DNA of 64,000 bases, taken from positions 1,364,001 through 1,428,000 of the forward strand of contig CP179212.1 of the NCBI GenBank assembly GCA_051201675.1. The letters run 5' to 3'. A program made the translations under genes and the position numbers. Within the stretch, counting starts at the first letter, position 1. Each line of letters begins with the position of its first letter. The notes beneath the pieces are model-generated. The model was not told the DNA's origin. It worked only from the letters and a program-made list of their open reading frames with translations, and searched no databases. Below are positions 36,167 through 45,526 of the stretch, piece by piece. This DNA is from HTCC2207 sp002685195 (GTDB lineage: Bacteria > Pseudomonadota > Gammaproteobacteria > Pseudomonadales > Porticoccaceae).

Positions 36167-37240
36167 TTAGGTGTGACGTTCCAAAAACAACTTAATTTCT
36201 TCAAAGGCCTCACTGGCCTCTGGTAGTTCTGGATCAAAAATTTGCCAAACGTGAGGCATATTGGCCCACAGCTGCAAGACTGCATTTGAGCCTGCGGCAA
36301 CTGCTTTGTTAACATAACGCCTGCCATCGTCTCTGAGTATTTCACTATCGCTAGCTTGCACCAATATCGGAGGCAACCTCGACAAATCCCCTAGCAAGGG
36401 CGAAATTCTAGGATCCTGTGTATCATGTTTTGCCAACCGCCTCGCAACGAGGCTGATAAACATACTAGGCACCCAAGACAATTGTTTTGCCAAGGATTTT
36501 AAAATGACATCAGATTCCAAATTAGCCTTGATGCTCGGGCTTGCTAATCGACTATCAGTTATGGGGGACAGAGCTACTACTGCATTGGGAGCTCGCTTCT
36601 CGGTATCTCTTACCCAGGCAGTTAAGCATAAAGTTAAATTACCCCCTGCAGAGTCTCCTGCGACATAGGCATTTACAGCCTGCGAGCCGCCCTCTGGACC
36701 ATTGTTCAACATCCAGACATAGCCGTCCTGACAGTCCTTAAGGCAGTCAAGTCGAGTATATTCGGGGGTTAGTCGGTAATCTATAGCCAAAACTGCACAA
36801 TTACCAATCTCCGACAGCTTACTAGTAATAACGCGATGGCTGCGTGGGCTACCGGCGAAAAAGGCACCGCCATGAATATACAGCAGGCGATGTGAAGTAT
36901 CGACATTTGGAGCTATAACCCACTCTGCAGGAACAGTACCTGCCGTGGTCGAAATAATTTTACTCTTTACTTCAACGTGAGCAAAGAAGCTGTCCATCAC
37001 ATTACGCATGTGATCTATACGCTTCTTGCCCGTCAGGGCGGCACCACGACCGGTAGCAGCCCTAACTTTAGCTTTAATACGACGTAACGCTTTTTGAGAT
37101 TGCTCTACCACCGATGGATCAGTAGAGACGAAGCGCTGCCCTAGCGGCAGATCATACTGTGATAGCGTATCTTTTCTGAGCGAAAAATATGCAACCACTG
37201 CAATTATAAAAACTGACCCACCAAGCAGCAGACTACTCAA
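36167..37240 (-). CDS. Membrane-anchored alpha/beta hydrolase (hormone-sensitive-lipase family)
   Basis: 357 residues. An N-terminal hydrophobic segment (LLLGGSVFIIAVVAYFSL) anchors it, followed by the HSL-family oxyanion motif HGGAFFAGS, the nucleophile elbow GDSAGGNL (VAGDSAGGNLTLCLTAW), the acid in VQASDSEILRDD and the histidine in ANMPHVWQIF. Such enzymes hydrolyse short- to medium-chain esters, including terpene esters. Only 2 nt separate it from acyl-CoA dehydrogenase pair 2, so it is likely in the same transcript and could supply the alcohol or acid entering that pathway. Confidence 0.88.
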   Translation of the reverse strand: MSSLLLGGSVFIIAVVAYFSLRKDTLSQYDLPLGQRFVSTDPSVVEQSQKALRRIKAKVRAATGRGAALTGKKRIDHMRNVMDSFFAHVEVKSKIISTTAGTVPAEWVIAPNVDTSHRLLYIHGGAFFAGSPRSHRVITSKLSEIGNCAVLAIDYRLTPEYTRLDCLKDCQDGYVWMLNNGPEGGSQAVNAYVAGDSAGGNLTLCLTAWVRDTEKRAPNAVVALSPITDSRLASPSIKANLESDVILKSLAKQLSWVPSMFISLVARRLAKHDTQDPRISPLLGDLSRLPPILVQASDSEILRDDGRRYVNKAVAAGSNAVLQLWANMPHVWQIFDPELPEASEAFEEIKLFLERHT

Positions 37241-37242
37241 GA

Positions 37243-38400
37243 TTAGCTCATGTAACTAATCTGATTAAATTTCTTTTGATGATAGTCCCCATCGCCAAAT
37301 GCAGTGTTAATCATCATCAATCGCTTCACGTAGTGGCCTATATTAAGTTCATCAGTCATACCGATACCGCCATGGAGTTGAATGGCCTCTTCACCAATGG
37401 TTTTGCCATACCGAGCTACAGTAGCCTTTAATGCATGAACGGTTTTGGCGAGTGCTGAACCGTCAGTTTCACCTTCAGAAACACTTTTTGACTCGCAAAG
37501 ACCTCGATAAAGCATTGATTTAGACTGCTCACAAGCCATAAAGGTGTCTACCATACGGTGTTGTAATACCTGAAATGAGCTAATTGGAGTCCCGAACTGC
37601 TGACGAGTTTTGGAGTAATCGACAGTCAACGTATTAAGCGTAGCCATAATCCCCAACGCTTCTGCAGACAAACCAATTAAGATCTGTGGCATGACTTGTT
37701 CAATAAGATCCATACCCTCACCCACTGAGTTAAGCAAATGGCTCTGATCAACCGCAACATCAGTTAGGGTTAATGTCGCTGCACTTTGGCCGTCCATCAT
37801 TTTGTAGGCTTTGACCTCTACACCCGGTGCCGTCGAATCCACTAGGAACAGACTGATACCACTACGATCGAACTGATCGCCACTGGTACGAGCACTGACA
37901 ATAAATCTATTAGCAGTGCCGCCATTCGCAACTACAGTTTTAACGCCATTAAGTGTATAGCCGTCGCCACTGGCAGTTGCCGTAGTGGATACGTCACTCA
38001 TTTCGTAGCGTGACTGAGGCTCCGTGTAGGCAAAGGAACCCAGGCATGCACCCTCAATGATGCTTGGAATAACCGCTTCTTTAAGGGCTGAATTAGTAGA
38101 TGCTGACAGTAAACCACCAAACACGACGACGGTGGACACATAGGGCTCAATCACAATGCCTTTACCCATTTCTTCCATGACTGCCGCTATGTCTATGACC
38201 GTACCACCAAAGCCACCGTACTCTTCAGCGAAGGGTACCGACAACCAGCCAAGTTCAGCAAACATTGACCAAAATTCACGGCTAATGCCGTCGTCTGATT
38301 CGATAATGCCGCGACGTGTGTCAAAGTCATATTGCTCACGAACAAAGCGCGAGACGCTGTCTTTGATCATGGTTTGTTCTTCGGAAAACTCAAAATTCAT
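37243..38400 (-). CDS. Acyl-CoA dehydrogenase, non-catalytic-type subunit (pair 2)
   Basis: 385 residues. Clear acyl-CoA dehydrogenase fold (MNFEFSEEQTMIKDSVSRFV, SVPFAEEYGGFGGTV, TRQQFGTPISSFQVLQHRM, IQLHGGIGMTDELNIGHY). The segment that normally carries the catalytic Glu reads PQILIGLSAEALGIMATLNTL, and the C-terminal loop is AFGDGDYHQKKF; neither has the base in the usual context. This is the FadE27-like partner pattern. Encoded 42 bp after a Glu-containing subunit and followed 2 nt later by the esterase. Confidence 0.88.
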   Translation of the reverse strand: MNFEFSEEQTMIKDSVSRFVREQYDFDTRRGIIESDDGISREFWSMFAELGWLSVPFAEEYGGFGGTVIDIAAVMEEMGKGIVIEPYVSTVVVFGGLLSASTNSALKEAVIPSIIEGACLGSFAYTEPQSRYEMSDVSTTATASGDGYTLNGVKTVVANGGTANRFIVSARTSGDQFDRSGISLFLVDSTAPGVEVKAYKMMDGQSAATLTLTDVAVDQSHLLNSVGEGMDLIEQVMPQILIGLSAEALGIMATLNTLTVDYSKTRQQFGTPISSFQVLQHRMVDTFMACEQSKSMLYRGLCESKSVSEGETDGSALAKTVHALKATVARYGKTIGEEAIQLHGGIGMTDELNIGHYVKRLMMINTAFGDGDYHQKKFNQISYMS

Positions 38401-38442
38401 GTGTAAACTCCTGAAATCTTTTTAAGGGCCGTTAAAGCCGTC

Positions 38443-39627
38443 TTATAGGCCAAGAACGGCTTTGGCAATAACATTGCGCTGCACTTCGTTGGAACCGCCA
38501 TAAATGGTAGCTGCACGGCCATACATGTATTTTCCTCGGGCCTCTGCGGCAAAGTCATGACCCAATTCATCTCCACTCAGCTCACTAGGTAATGCTCCTC
38601 CATAGGTTGCAGCTAACTGCAATTGCAATTCGTGTATAGCCTGACTTATCTCTGTACCCTTAATTTTTAGCAGAGAAGACTCAGGGCCAGGCATGCCACC
38701 TGCAGCCATCGACGCAAACACTCGAAGCTCTGTATACTCCAGGGCCATCAGCTCCATTTCAATATCTGACATACGCATTTGGAAGACAGGATCTTCGATC
38801 ATTGGCTTGCCGCCATTAATCTCAGCCGTCGCCCGCTGCTTGAGACCGTCAAGCATACGCTTGGAATCCGCCACTTCGGCCATGCCCGTACGCTCGTGCG
38901 CCAATAGTGCCTTAGCGTAAGTCCAGCCTTTGTCCTGCTCACCAATAAGGTTTTCAGTAGGCACCGCTACGTCTTCAAATAGTACTTCGTTGAGGCTGTG
39001 CTTACCGTCAATAGTGACGATAGGCTTAACTGTAATGCCTGGAGTGTTCATGTCGATCAGCAAGAAGCTAATGCCCTCTTGCCGTCGAATCCCCTTGGAG
39101 GTTCTCACTAAGCAAAAAATCCAGTCGGCGTATTGCGCAAAAGTAGTCCAGATCTTACGGCCGTTAACTATGTAATTGTCGCCAGCATAGTCAGCTGATG
39201 TGCTTAATGCCGCCAAGTCTGAACCGGCGCCCGGCTCTGAATAACCCTGACACCACCAGTCTTCGCTATTAAGAATACGAGGTAAGAAGCGCGCTTTTTG
39301 CTCTTCGGTACCAAATGTGTATATCACTGGAGCGACCATTTTCAGGCCAAAGGGTACAACATCAGGAATACCCGCTAGGCCTCGTTCGGTTTCGTAGATA
39401 AATTTTTGCGTGCTTGTCCAGCCAGTACCGCCGTATTCCTTTGGCCAACCGGGCGCAATCCAGCCTTTTGCGTGAAGCTTTTTTTGCCAGTTCACAATAG
39501 CACTTTTATAGTCAGTACCTGCGCTACCGCTCAATTGCTCCGCAACAGTTGCGTCATATTCTTTTGCAAAAAACGCCCTTACCTCATCACGAAAAGCGAT
39601 GTCTTCAGCTGAAAATTTGATATCCAC
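38443..39627 (-). CDS. Acyl-CoA dehydrogenase, subunit with catalytic-type glutamate (pair 2)
   Basis: 394 residues. FAD motifs WWCQGYSEPGAGSDLAALST and KIWTTFAQYADWIF. Glu245 in ALLAHERTGMA lies at the FadE26/isovaleryl-type catalytic position, while the medium-chain position is glycine (IYGGSNEVQRN). FadE26-like alpha subunits have the same features. First gene of a minus-strand unit: alpha subunit, beta subunit, esterase, perhaps DoxX. A promoter-like pair is visible 35 to 63 bp upstream. Substrate unknown; sterol side-chain or isoprenoid acyl-CoA are reasonable candidates. Confidence 0.92.
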   Translation of the reverse strand: MDIKFSAEDIAFRDEVRAFFAKEYDATVAEQLSGSAGTDYKSAIVNWQKKLHAKGWIAPGWPKEYGGTGWTSTQKFIYETERGLAGIPDVVPFGLKMVAPVIYTFGTEEQKARFLPRILNSEDWWCQGYSEPGAGSDLAALSTSADYAGDNYIVNGRKIWTTFAQYADWIFCLVRTSKGIRRQEGISFLLIDMNTPGITVKPIVTIDGKHSLNEVLFEDVAVPTENLIGEQDKGWTYAKALLAHERTGMAEVADSKRMLDGLKQRATAEINGGKPMIEDPVFQMRMSDIEMELMALEYTELRVFASMAAGGMPGPESSLLKIKGTEISQAIHELQLQLAATYGGALPSELSGDELGHDFAAEARGKYMYGRAATIYGGSNEVQRNVIAKAVLGL

Positions 39628-39661
39628 TTACCTAACTCCCTAGAAATAAACATTGTCGATG

Positions 39662-39690
39662 ATCGTATGTTATGGCAGACATTACGTCAA
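39662..39690 (-). promoter_or_regulatory. Candidate promoter of acyl-CoA dehydrogenase pair 2
   Basis: On the minus strand TTGACG (39685-39690), a 17-bp spacer and TACGAT (39662-39667) give a fair sigma-70 promoter 35 bp from the start. An imperfect inverted repeat with TGGCA/TGCCA arms (39673-39702) brackets the -35. The 264-bp gap holds nothing else I recognise. Confidence 0.5.
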
Positions 39691-39891
39691 TAGTTTTGCC
39701 AGCCTTTAAACGCGTCCCGTCGGTCATGTAAACGATGAAATTTGAGTTCAGTATAAGATCGCAAATTGCAACGCAGTAAACCCCTAATCTCGACGCTCGG
39801 CACTCTAATTAAATGGCATCAGAGAACATATTTGTACCATCACTTGACAGACGAGGAAGATACGTAAGTCTTAAGCTATCAGATTCGAAAT

Positions 39892-41925
39892 CTAAACTTC
39901 CGCTGCCAGATAACTCGCTTGGTTTATAGCTGCCTTAGCATCTAACTCAGCGGCCTCAAAAGCGCCACCGATTAAGCTTGCATCGGCCCCAAGCGCGACA
40001 ACCTCATCGTAGAGACTTCTATTTGATAACTGTCCAGCACAGACAACTACAGTATCCACCTCAATTATGTCTGGAATGCCGTTGTTAGTAACATGCAAGC
40101 CTTTGTCATCAATCTTTTGGTACTCTAGACCGTTAATCATTTTTACGCCACGCTGAGCTAGAGAAATACGATGAGTCCAACCAGTAGTTTTGCCCAACCC
40201 TCTTCCCACCGGAGTAGATTTACGTTGCAACAAGTATACCTGTCGATCGGCTTTATTAATCTCAGGCTGAACTCCTGTGACACCTCCACGAGGGTGGTTC
40301 TCAAAATCAATACCCCACTCTTTAGCGAATACATCTTTATCTAATGCAGCTGAAACGCCGCTGTGCATAATTAGCTCAGATACATCAAAACCAATCCCCC
40401 CCGCTCCCATCACAGCAACACGCTGACCTACCTCGCAGTTACCGCGGATAACATCGATATAGCTCACTACACTAGCATGATCAATTCCTTGAATGTCTGG
40501 TACTCGAGGAGTAATGCCTGTAGCAACAGCCACATGATCATATTTAGCTTTATGCAGATCGCTTGCCGAAACCATAGTGTTGAGCCGCACATCCACCCTA
40601 TAAATTTCCAGCATGCGCTTGTAATAGCGCAGAGTTTCATAAAACTCTTCTTTGCCAGGTACTTTTTTAGCCAGATTAAATTGACCACCAATTTCCGAGG
40701 CACCGTCATATAAGGTGACTTTATGCCCCCGTTCAGCTGCAACAGTCGCATAGGCCATGCCTGCTGGACCGGCGCCAACAACAGCAATCCTTTTAGCCTT
40801 CGCCACTGTCGTGTAGTTAAGCAAAGTTTCATGAGCAGCTCTTGGGTTAACGAGACAGCTGACCGACTTACCAGTGAAGGTATGGTCTAGGCAAGCCTGA
40901 TTGCACGCAATACAGGTATTAATCTCATCTTCTCTCCCTTCAAAGGCCTTATTAACGAGCTCAGCATCCGCCAACATTGGCCGTGCCATAGAAACTATAT
41001 CCGCATGACCGTCAACAAGGACCTGTTCGGCAACATCAGGCATATTGATGCGATTACTGGTAATAGTGGGAATCTTAATTTCTTTTCTTAAACGGCCTGT
41101 TACTCCCGCAAACGCAGCTCTTGGAACCATAGTTGCTATAGTTGGTACTGTGGATTCATGCCAAGTAAAATGGGTACTTATAATCGTCGCACCAGCTTTC
41201 TCCATCTCCTTACCAAGCAAGACTACCTCATCCCAGGACATGCCTCCCTGCAGCATATCCATGGCAGCGATACGGAAAATAAGAATGAACTTGTCGCCCA
41301 CTTCAGCTCTGCAACGACGCATGATTTCTAGAGGAAAGCGCATGCGGTTTTCATAGCTCCCCCCCCATTTATCGTTCCGTTGATTAGTCTTCTCCACCAG
41401 AAAGGTACTCAGCAAATAACCCGCGGAACCAATGATTTCAACACCATCATAACCTGCTAACTGGGCCATCTTTGCACATTGCACATGATCGTCAATCTGC
41501 TTTTGTACGCCTGCTTCGTCTAGGCCTAAAGGCACGATTCGAGAGATTCGAGAGGGTATCGCCGATGGCGCCACACAGCTAGGAGTCCCAGCCAGAGGCC
41601 CAGCATGAAGAATCTGCATACAAATTTTTATATCAGGATCGACATCATGAACCGCTTTGGTCACCAGCTTATGATCCTCTGCCTCTTCAGGGGTTGATAA
41701 TTTAGCCCCAAAACCGCCCTCCATATTTGGTGATATACCGCCGGTAATCATCATGCCTACACCACCACGAGCGCGCTCTGCAAAATAGGCCGCTAATCGA
41801 GGAAAACCATTTTCCGCTTCCTCGAGTCCTGTGTGCATCGATCCCATCAACACGCGATTTTTAATGGAGGTAAATCCCAAATCCAGAGGTGAGAAAAGAT
41901 TCGGATATTTATTATGTTTAGTCAT
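39892..41925 (-). CDS. FadH-like NADH:flavin oxidoreductase / 2,4-dienoyl-CoA reductase
   Basis: 677 residues, the length of E. coli FadH (672). Old-yellow-enzyme TIM barrel at about 1-340 (NPDLGFTSIKNRVLMGSMHTGLEE-like start), iron-sulfur cysteines C-X2-C-X3-C-X11-C in CIACNQACLDHTFTGK onward, then FAD (RIAVVGAGPAGMAYATVAAERGH) and NAD domains. The family reduces dienoyl-CoA during unsaturated acyl-CoA breakdown, which suits an isoprenoid chain with remaining double bonds. It is 32 bp downstream of the GST and co-directional with the Atu genes, so probably the end of that operon. Confidence 0.9.
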   Translation of the reverse strand: MTKHNKYPNLFSPLDLGFTSIKNRVLMGSMHTGLEEAENGFPRLAAYFAERARGGVGMMITGGISPNMEGGFGAKLSTPEEAEDHKLVTKAVHDVDPDIKICMQILHAGPLAGTPSCVAPSAIPSRISRIVPLGLDEAGVQKQIDDHVQCAKMAQLAGYDGVEIIGSAGYLLSTFLVEKTNQRNDKWGGSYENRMRFPLEIMRRCRAEVGDKFILIFRIAAMDMLQGGMSWDEVVLLGKEMEKAGATIISTHFTWHESTVPTIATMVPRAAFAGVTGRLRKEIKIPTITSNRINMPDVAEQVLVDGHADIVSMARPMLADAELVNKAFEGREDEINTCIACNQACLDHTFTGKSVSCLVNPRAAHETLLNYTTVAKAKRIAVVGAGPAGMAYATVAAERGHKVTLYDGASEIGGQFNLAKKVPGKEEFYETLRYYKRMLEIYRVDVRLNTMVSASDLHKAKYDHVAVATGITPRVPDIQGIDHASVVSYIDVIRGNCEVGQRVAVMGAGGIGFDVSELIMHSGVSAALDKDVFAKEWGIDFENHPRGGVTGVQPEINKADRQVYLLQRKSTPVGRGLGKTTGWTHRISLAQRGVKMINGLEYQKIDDKGLHVTNNGIPDIIEVDTVVVCAGQLSNRSLYDEVVALGADASLIGGAFEAAELDAKAAINQASYLAAEV

Positions 41926-41957
41926 CGTTTGTCTCTAATTTAGGTGTCATATTAAAG

Positions 41958-42587
41958 TTACAGAGAGATAGCCTTCTGGAATGCAGGACGCTGTTTAAGT
42001 CTTTCATAATAAGCCTTGGTATTCGGCTTGAAGCCCTCAGCCAGGCCCAGAGTGTCTGCCAAGTAGAGCGCGTACCCAACTGTAATATCTGCAATAGTAA
42101 AACGATTAGCTACCAAAAATTCGTTGTCAGCTGTGGCTAGATCAACAGAACGCAGACGAGAGTAAAACCATTTTGTATAGTCTTCAGCTACCTTGGGCAA
42201 CCGCGTGGCTTCTGGCTCAAGGAGGGTGTAGCGAAGCACTAAAGTTTGAGGGAATGTGAGGGTCGCATCACTTCTATGTAACCAATTGAGATAACCTCCA
42301 TAGCCCACCTCACTCGGCTCAACCGCAAGAGTACTTGGGCCATAGCGATCTACAAGATATTGACTAATACCGGCCGACTCAGTCATCTGAATAATATTAT
42401 CTGGACCGCCCTTATCGTCCACAAAATAAGGCACTGTTCCGATTGGGTTAATTTCAGCGTACCCAGGGTGAAGAAATCGAGGAGGGAATTGCATTACTTC
42501 GAGTTCATAATCAAGGCCCATTTCTTCCATAGTCCAGAGAGGTCGGACCGAACGCGATCCAGCGCAGTGCCAAAGTTTCAAACTCAT
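41958..42587 (-). CDS. Glutathione S-transferase family protein
   Basis: 209 residues with an N-terminal thioredoxin-like domain (KLWHCAGSRSVRPLWTMEEMGLDYELEVMQFPPRF; Ser/Cys near SRS is the likely GSH-activating region), cis-Pro context IGTVPYFVD and TESAGISQYLVDRY, and a helical C-terminal domain. The gene lies 20 bp after atuF and 32 bp before the FadH-like gene, so it is translated as part of the catabolic operon. A role in detoxifying terpenoid aldehydes is a guess. Confidence 0.88.
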   Translation of the reverse strand: MSLKLWHCAGSRSVRPLWTMEEMGLDYELEVMQFPPRFLHPGYAEINPIGTVPYFVDDKGGPDNIIQMTESAGISQYLVDRYGPSTLAVEPSEVGYGGYLNWLHRSDATLTFPQTLVLRYTLLEPEATRLPKVAEDYTKWFYSRLRSVDLATADNEFLVANRFTIADITVGYALYLADTLGLAEGFKPNTKAYYERLKQRPAFQKAISL

Positions 42588-42607
42588 TGCATCATCCTTT
42601 TTAACAG

Positions 42608-44617
42608 TTAACTATCATCTTTTTCTTTGATTTCAATTAATACATCATCGACTGCAACTTGGCTACCCGCTACTGCACTAACCTCCTCTACGGTACCATC
42701 CAGCTCTGCAAGTATCTCATAGTGCATTTTCATCGCTTCAAGCACAGCTAGAGTTTGCCCTTTAACAACGTTTTCACCGGGGCTAACCATGACTTCAAGC
42801 AGGAGTCCATGCATTGGGGCAATCACTCGACCTCCTCCCTCGGCGTCATCCACCACCCCATCAAGAATGATGAGGTCTTTAAAGAAGGCACCGCGACCCT
42901 GAATAGAGCAATATATTTGGCCGCGCTGGCGATGCATAAACTGAGCGACTAACTTAACCCCATCAAATAGCACAACAGCTTTGTTGTCCTGCATGGATAT
43001 TACCTGTATCACTGCACTTTGCTCCGCTGCAGTGTCAGCGACATGGTAAGTGTCTGCGCTGCTATTAATGGGTGATATTGACAGGTCATGAGTAATATCA
43101 ACGAATTGATATTGCTTGCGCGACACCATAGCACTAGCAATAGTCCAATTTTTAAGCTCACAACTCACTAGCAGACTGCGTTGAAAATGGGCTTTATTCT
43201 CTAAACAAAGTTCTAGCGTTGCTGCGACTGCACTATCCGAAAAGCTCACCGGTGCTACATCAAGGTCAGCTGCAGAGAACTCTTCACCAATAAAGGCAGT
43301 TGTTGCTGCGCCATCAATAAAGCTCTGCTTTTCTAGACACTGAATCAAGAAGTCTTTGTTGCTTGGCGTGCCAAACAGAACGGTTTCTTTAAGCGCGCCA
43401 ATCAACCTCAACCGCGCAGCTTCGCGAGTTGGACCGTAGCCAATCACTTTGGCCACCATGGGATCATAAAACGGTGAAATGGCCTGCCCGGTGGAAATGC
43501 CATCGTCAATGCGCACGCCAACACCAGAGGCTGGCGCCCACAGATCCACTGGGCCAGAGGCTGGCAAGAAATCTTGGCTTGGGTCTTCCGTGTATAAGCG
43601 CACTTCAATGGCGTGACCCTCTAAATCGAGATCGGCTTGGCTAAAATCAAGAGGCTCGCCTTGGGCAACACTGATTTGCAACGCCACTAGGTCTAGACCC
43701 GTAATAAGTTCGGTCACAGGATGTTCAACTTGGAGGCGAGTGTTCATTTCCAAAAAGTAAAAGAAGCCGCTATCGTCAAGTAAAAACTCAACCGTTCCTG
43801 CACCGCGATAACTAACACTTTTAGCAGCATCAATGGCCGACTGGCCCATTTTCTCACGCAGTTCTGGGGTCATTATCGGACAGGGTGCTTCCTCAATGAC
43901 TTTCTGGTGACGCCGTTGCACCGAGCAATCACGCTCGCCCAAATGCACGGTGTTACCGAAGGTGTCAGCGAATACCTGTATTTCGACATGCCGAGGCTCA
44001 ATAATGGCTTTTTCAAGGATAAGCTCCCCTGAACCAAAGGCCCCTTCCGCTTCGGCACGAGCTAATTTGATGGCATTAGCAAGATCAGCTTGGTCGTGGA
44101 CCAACCGCATGCCGCGACCGCCACCACCGGCGGCTGCCTTAACCATAAGAGGTAAATCAATCTTAAGCCCCTCTGCGATCAGAGTTTTGTCACTCTGGTC
44201 ATGGCCCTCATAACCTGGCACACAGGGCACCCCAGCTTCGATCATGCGCCGCTTAGACTCCGCCTTATTACCCATGACATCAATAGCTTCGCGCGTCGGC
44301 CCGATGAACACCAATCCTGCGCTCTCTACTGCTTCAGCAAAGGCCGCATTTTCACTTAGAAAACCGTAACCAGGATGGATGGATTCAGCGCCACTGCTAG
44401 CAGCTGCTTGCAAAATTAGCTCTGGAACCAAGTAAGACTCGCCAACAGGTCCAGAACCAATGCGCACGGCATCATCTGCCAACTTAACATGTGGTGCACC
44501 CGCGTCAGCATCAGAGTAAACAGCTACTGTTCGGTAGCCCAGCTTTTTGGCCGTACGGATAACTCGACAGGCTATTTCGCCGCGGTTGGCAATTAATATG
44601 CTATTAAAGTTGTTCAT
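42608..44617 (-). CDS. atuF: Geranyl-CoA carboxylase biotin-carrying alpha subunit (AtuF-like)
   Basis: Biotin carboxylase plus biotin carrier protein in one 669-residue chain. ATP-grasp carboxylase domain at about 1-450 (ANRGEIACRVIRTAKKLGYRTVAV, MVKAAAGGGGRGMRLV, FLEMNTRLQVEHPVTE), and C-terminal biotinyl domain with LEAMKMHYEIL. Length and domain layout fit both AtuF (geranyl-CoA) and LiuD (methylcrotonyl-CoA). Presence of atuA, an AtuE-like hydratase and an AtuC-like beta subunit in the same operon, with no HMG-CoA lyase, favours AtuF. Confidence 0.85.
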   Translation of the reverse strand: MNNFNSILIANRGEIACRVIRTAKKLGYRTVAVYSDADAGAPHVKLADDAVRIGSGPVGESYLVPELILQAAASSGAESIHPGYGFLSENAAFAEAVESAGLVFIGPTREAIDVMGNKAESKRRMIEAGVPCVPGYEGHDQSDKTLIAEGLKIDLPLMVKAAAGGGGRGMRLVHDQADLANAIKLARAEAEGAFGSGELILEKAIIEPRHVEIQVFADTFGNTVHLGERDCSVQRRHQKVIEEAPCPIMTPELREKMGQSAIDAAKSVSYRGAGTVEFLLDDSGFFYFLEMNTRLQVEHPVTELITGLDLVALQISVAQGEPLDFSQADLDLEGHAIEVRLYTEDPSQDFLPASGPVDLWAPASGVGVRIDDGISTGQAISPFYDPMVAKVIGYGPTREAARLRLIGALKETVLFGTPSNKDFLIQCLEKQSFIDGAATTAFIGEEFSAADLDVAPVSFSDSAVAATLELCLENKAHFQRSLLVSCELKNWTIASAMVSRKQYQFVDITHDLSISPINSSADTYHVADTAAEQSAVIQVISMQDNKAVVLFDGVKLVAQFMHRQRGQIYCSIQGRGAFFKDLIILDGVVDDAEGGGRVIAPMHGLLLEVMVSPGENVVKGQTLAVLEAMKMHYEILAELDGTVEEVSAVAGSQVAVDDVLIEIKEKDDS

Positions 44618-44680
44618 TAATATATTTACCTAAATGTCTGTTTTACATCATTTATATTTGCAGCCAAAGTATCGCTTGGC

Positions 44681-45496
44681 TTATTCACTCCAATAAGCTT
44701 TACGTTTCTCTACAAAAGCTGCGACACCCTCCATACCCTCTGAACTGAGCATGCAGTGGGCAAAACCTCGCGATGCAAAATCCAATGCTTCTGCTCTCGG
44801 ACGGCGTAAGGTCTCAAAAAGAATGCCTTTAGTTACCGCATTGGCACCGGGGGCACAGGCATTAATTTGCTGTAAAATAGCCTCGCATTGCGCCTCAAGA
44901 TCTCCAACATTGTCGGCAACCCCATGAGCAATGCCCAACTTGACCGCCTCTTCTCCCTTAAATCGCGCACCGGTAAGCATAAGACGACGAGCCTGGGTAA
45001 GACCGACACGCTCAGTGACAAAGGGTGCAATCTGCGCAGGGGGAATGCCTAAACTAGTCTCACTTAGGCGGAAACGCGCATCTGCGGTAACCAAAGTCAC
45101 ATCAGCAACACAGGCAAGGCCTAGCCCTCCGCCGATGGCGGCACCCTCCACCAAGATAATCACGACTTGAGGTTGCTCGTTAAGCATGATCATAACGTCA
45201 CCGAAGGAGCGATTACCTTTGGCTACTTCATCAGCATCAGCCGACTGCATATTAGACTTAAAGCCCTTGATGTCGCCGCCTGCGCAGAAGACGCCGCCTT
45301 TGCCACGCAACACAATAGTGCGAATACTGCGGTCGTCTTTAACCAAGCTGAGCACGTTAACGAGCTCATCAGTCATTTCTGTGTTCAGGGCATTCTTAGC
45401 CTCAGGCCGATTAAACCAGATCTTTAGTACAGAGTCTTGGCGCTCTAAGACCAGCGCATTCGTTGCGGGTAACTGTGTTTTAGCTAGATCACTCAT
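44681..45496 (-). CDS. atuE: Isohexenylglutaconyl-CoA hydratase-like (AtuE)
   Basis: Crotonase-fold protein of 271 residues. Oxyanion-hole segments GKGGVFCAGGDIKGF and GAAIGGGLGLACVADVTLV; the active-site loop FRLSETSLGIPPAQIAPFV resembles the LiuC/AtuE branch (LGIxPAxIxP) rather than ordinary short-chain enoyl-CoA hydratases. In the Atu pathway it hydrates isohexenylglutaconyl-CoA, the geranyl-CoA carboxylase product. It sits between atuC (30 bp upstream) and atuF. LiuC-type methylglutaconyl-CoA hydratase is the alternative. Confidence 0.8.
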   Translation of the reverse strand: MSDLAKTQLPATNALVLERQDSVLKIWFNRPEAKNALNTEMTDELVNVLSLVKDDRSIRTIVLRGKGGVFCAGGDIKGFKSNMQSADADEVAKGNRSFGDVMIMLNEQPQVVIILVEGAAIGGGLGLACVADVTLVTADARFRLSETSLGIPPAQIAPFVTERVGLTQARRLMLTGARFKGEEAVKLGIAHGVADNVGDLEAQCEAILQQINACAPGANAVTKGILFETLRRPRAEALDFASRGFAHCMLSSEGMEGVAAFVEKRKAYWSE

Positions 45497-45526
45497 GTGA
45501 TTATCTCCGCTATTTAATTAATCAGA

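Noticed and set aside
39673..39702. Sixth copy of the TGGC operator upstream of acyl-CoA dehydrogenase pair 2
   Set aside because: TGGCA occurs there, but the second half is inverted (TGCCA) and not at 21-bp direct-repeat spacing, so it does not match the other five.
45186..45500. 104-codon open frame opposite atuE
   Set aside because: Shadow of the crotonase coding region; no homology and no promoter.
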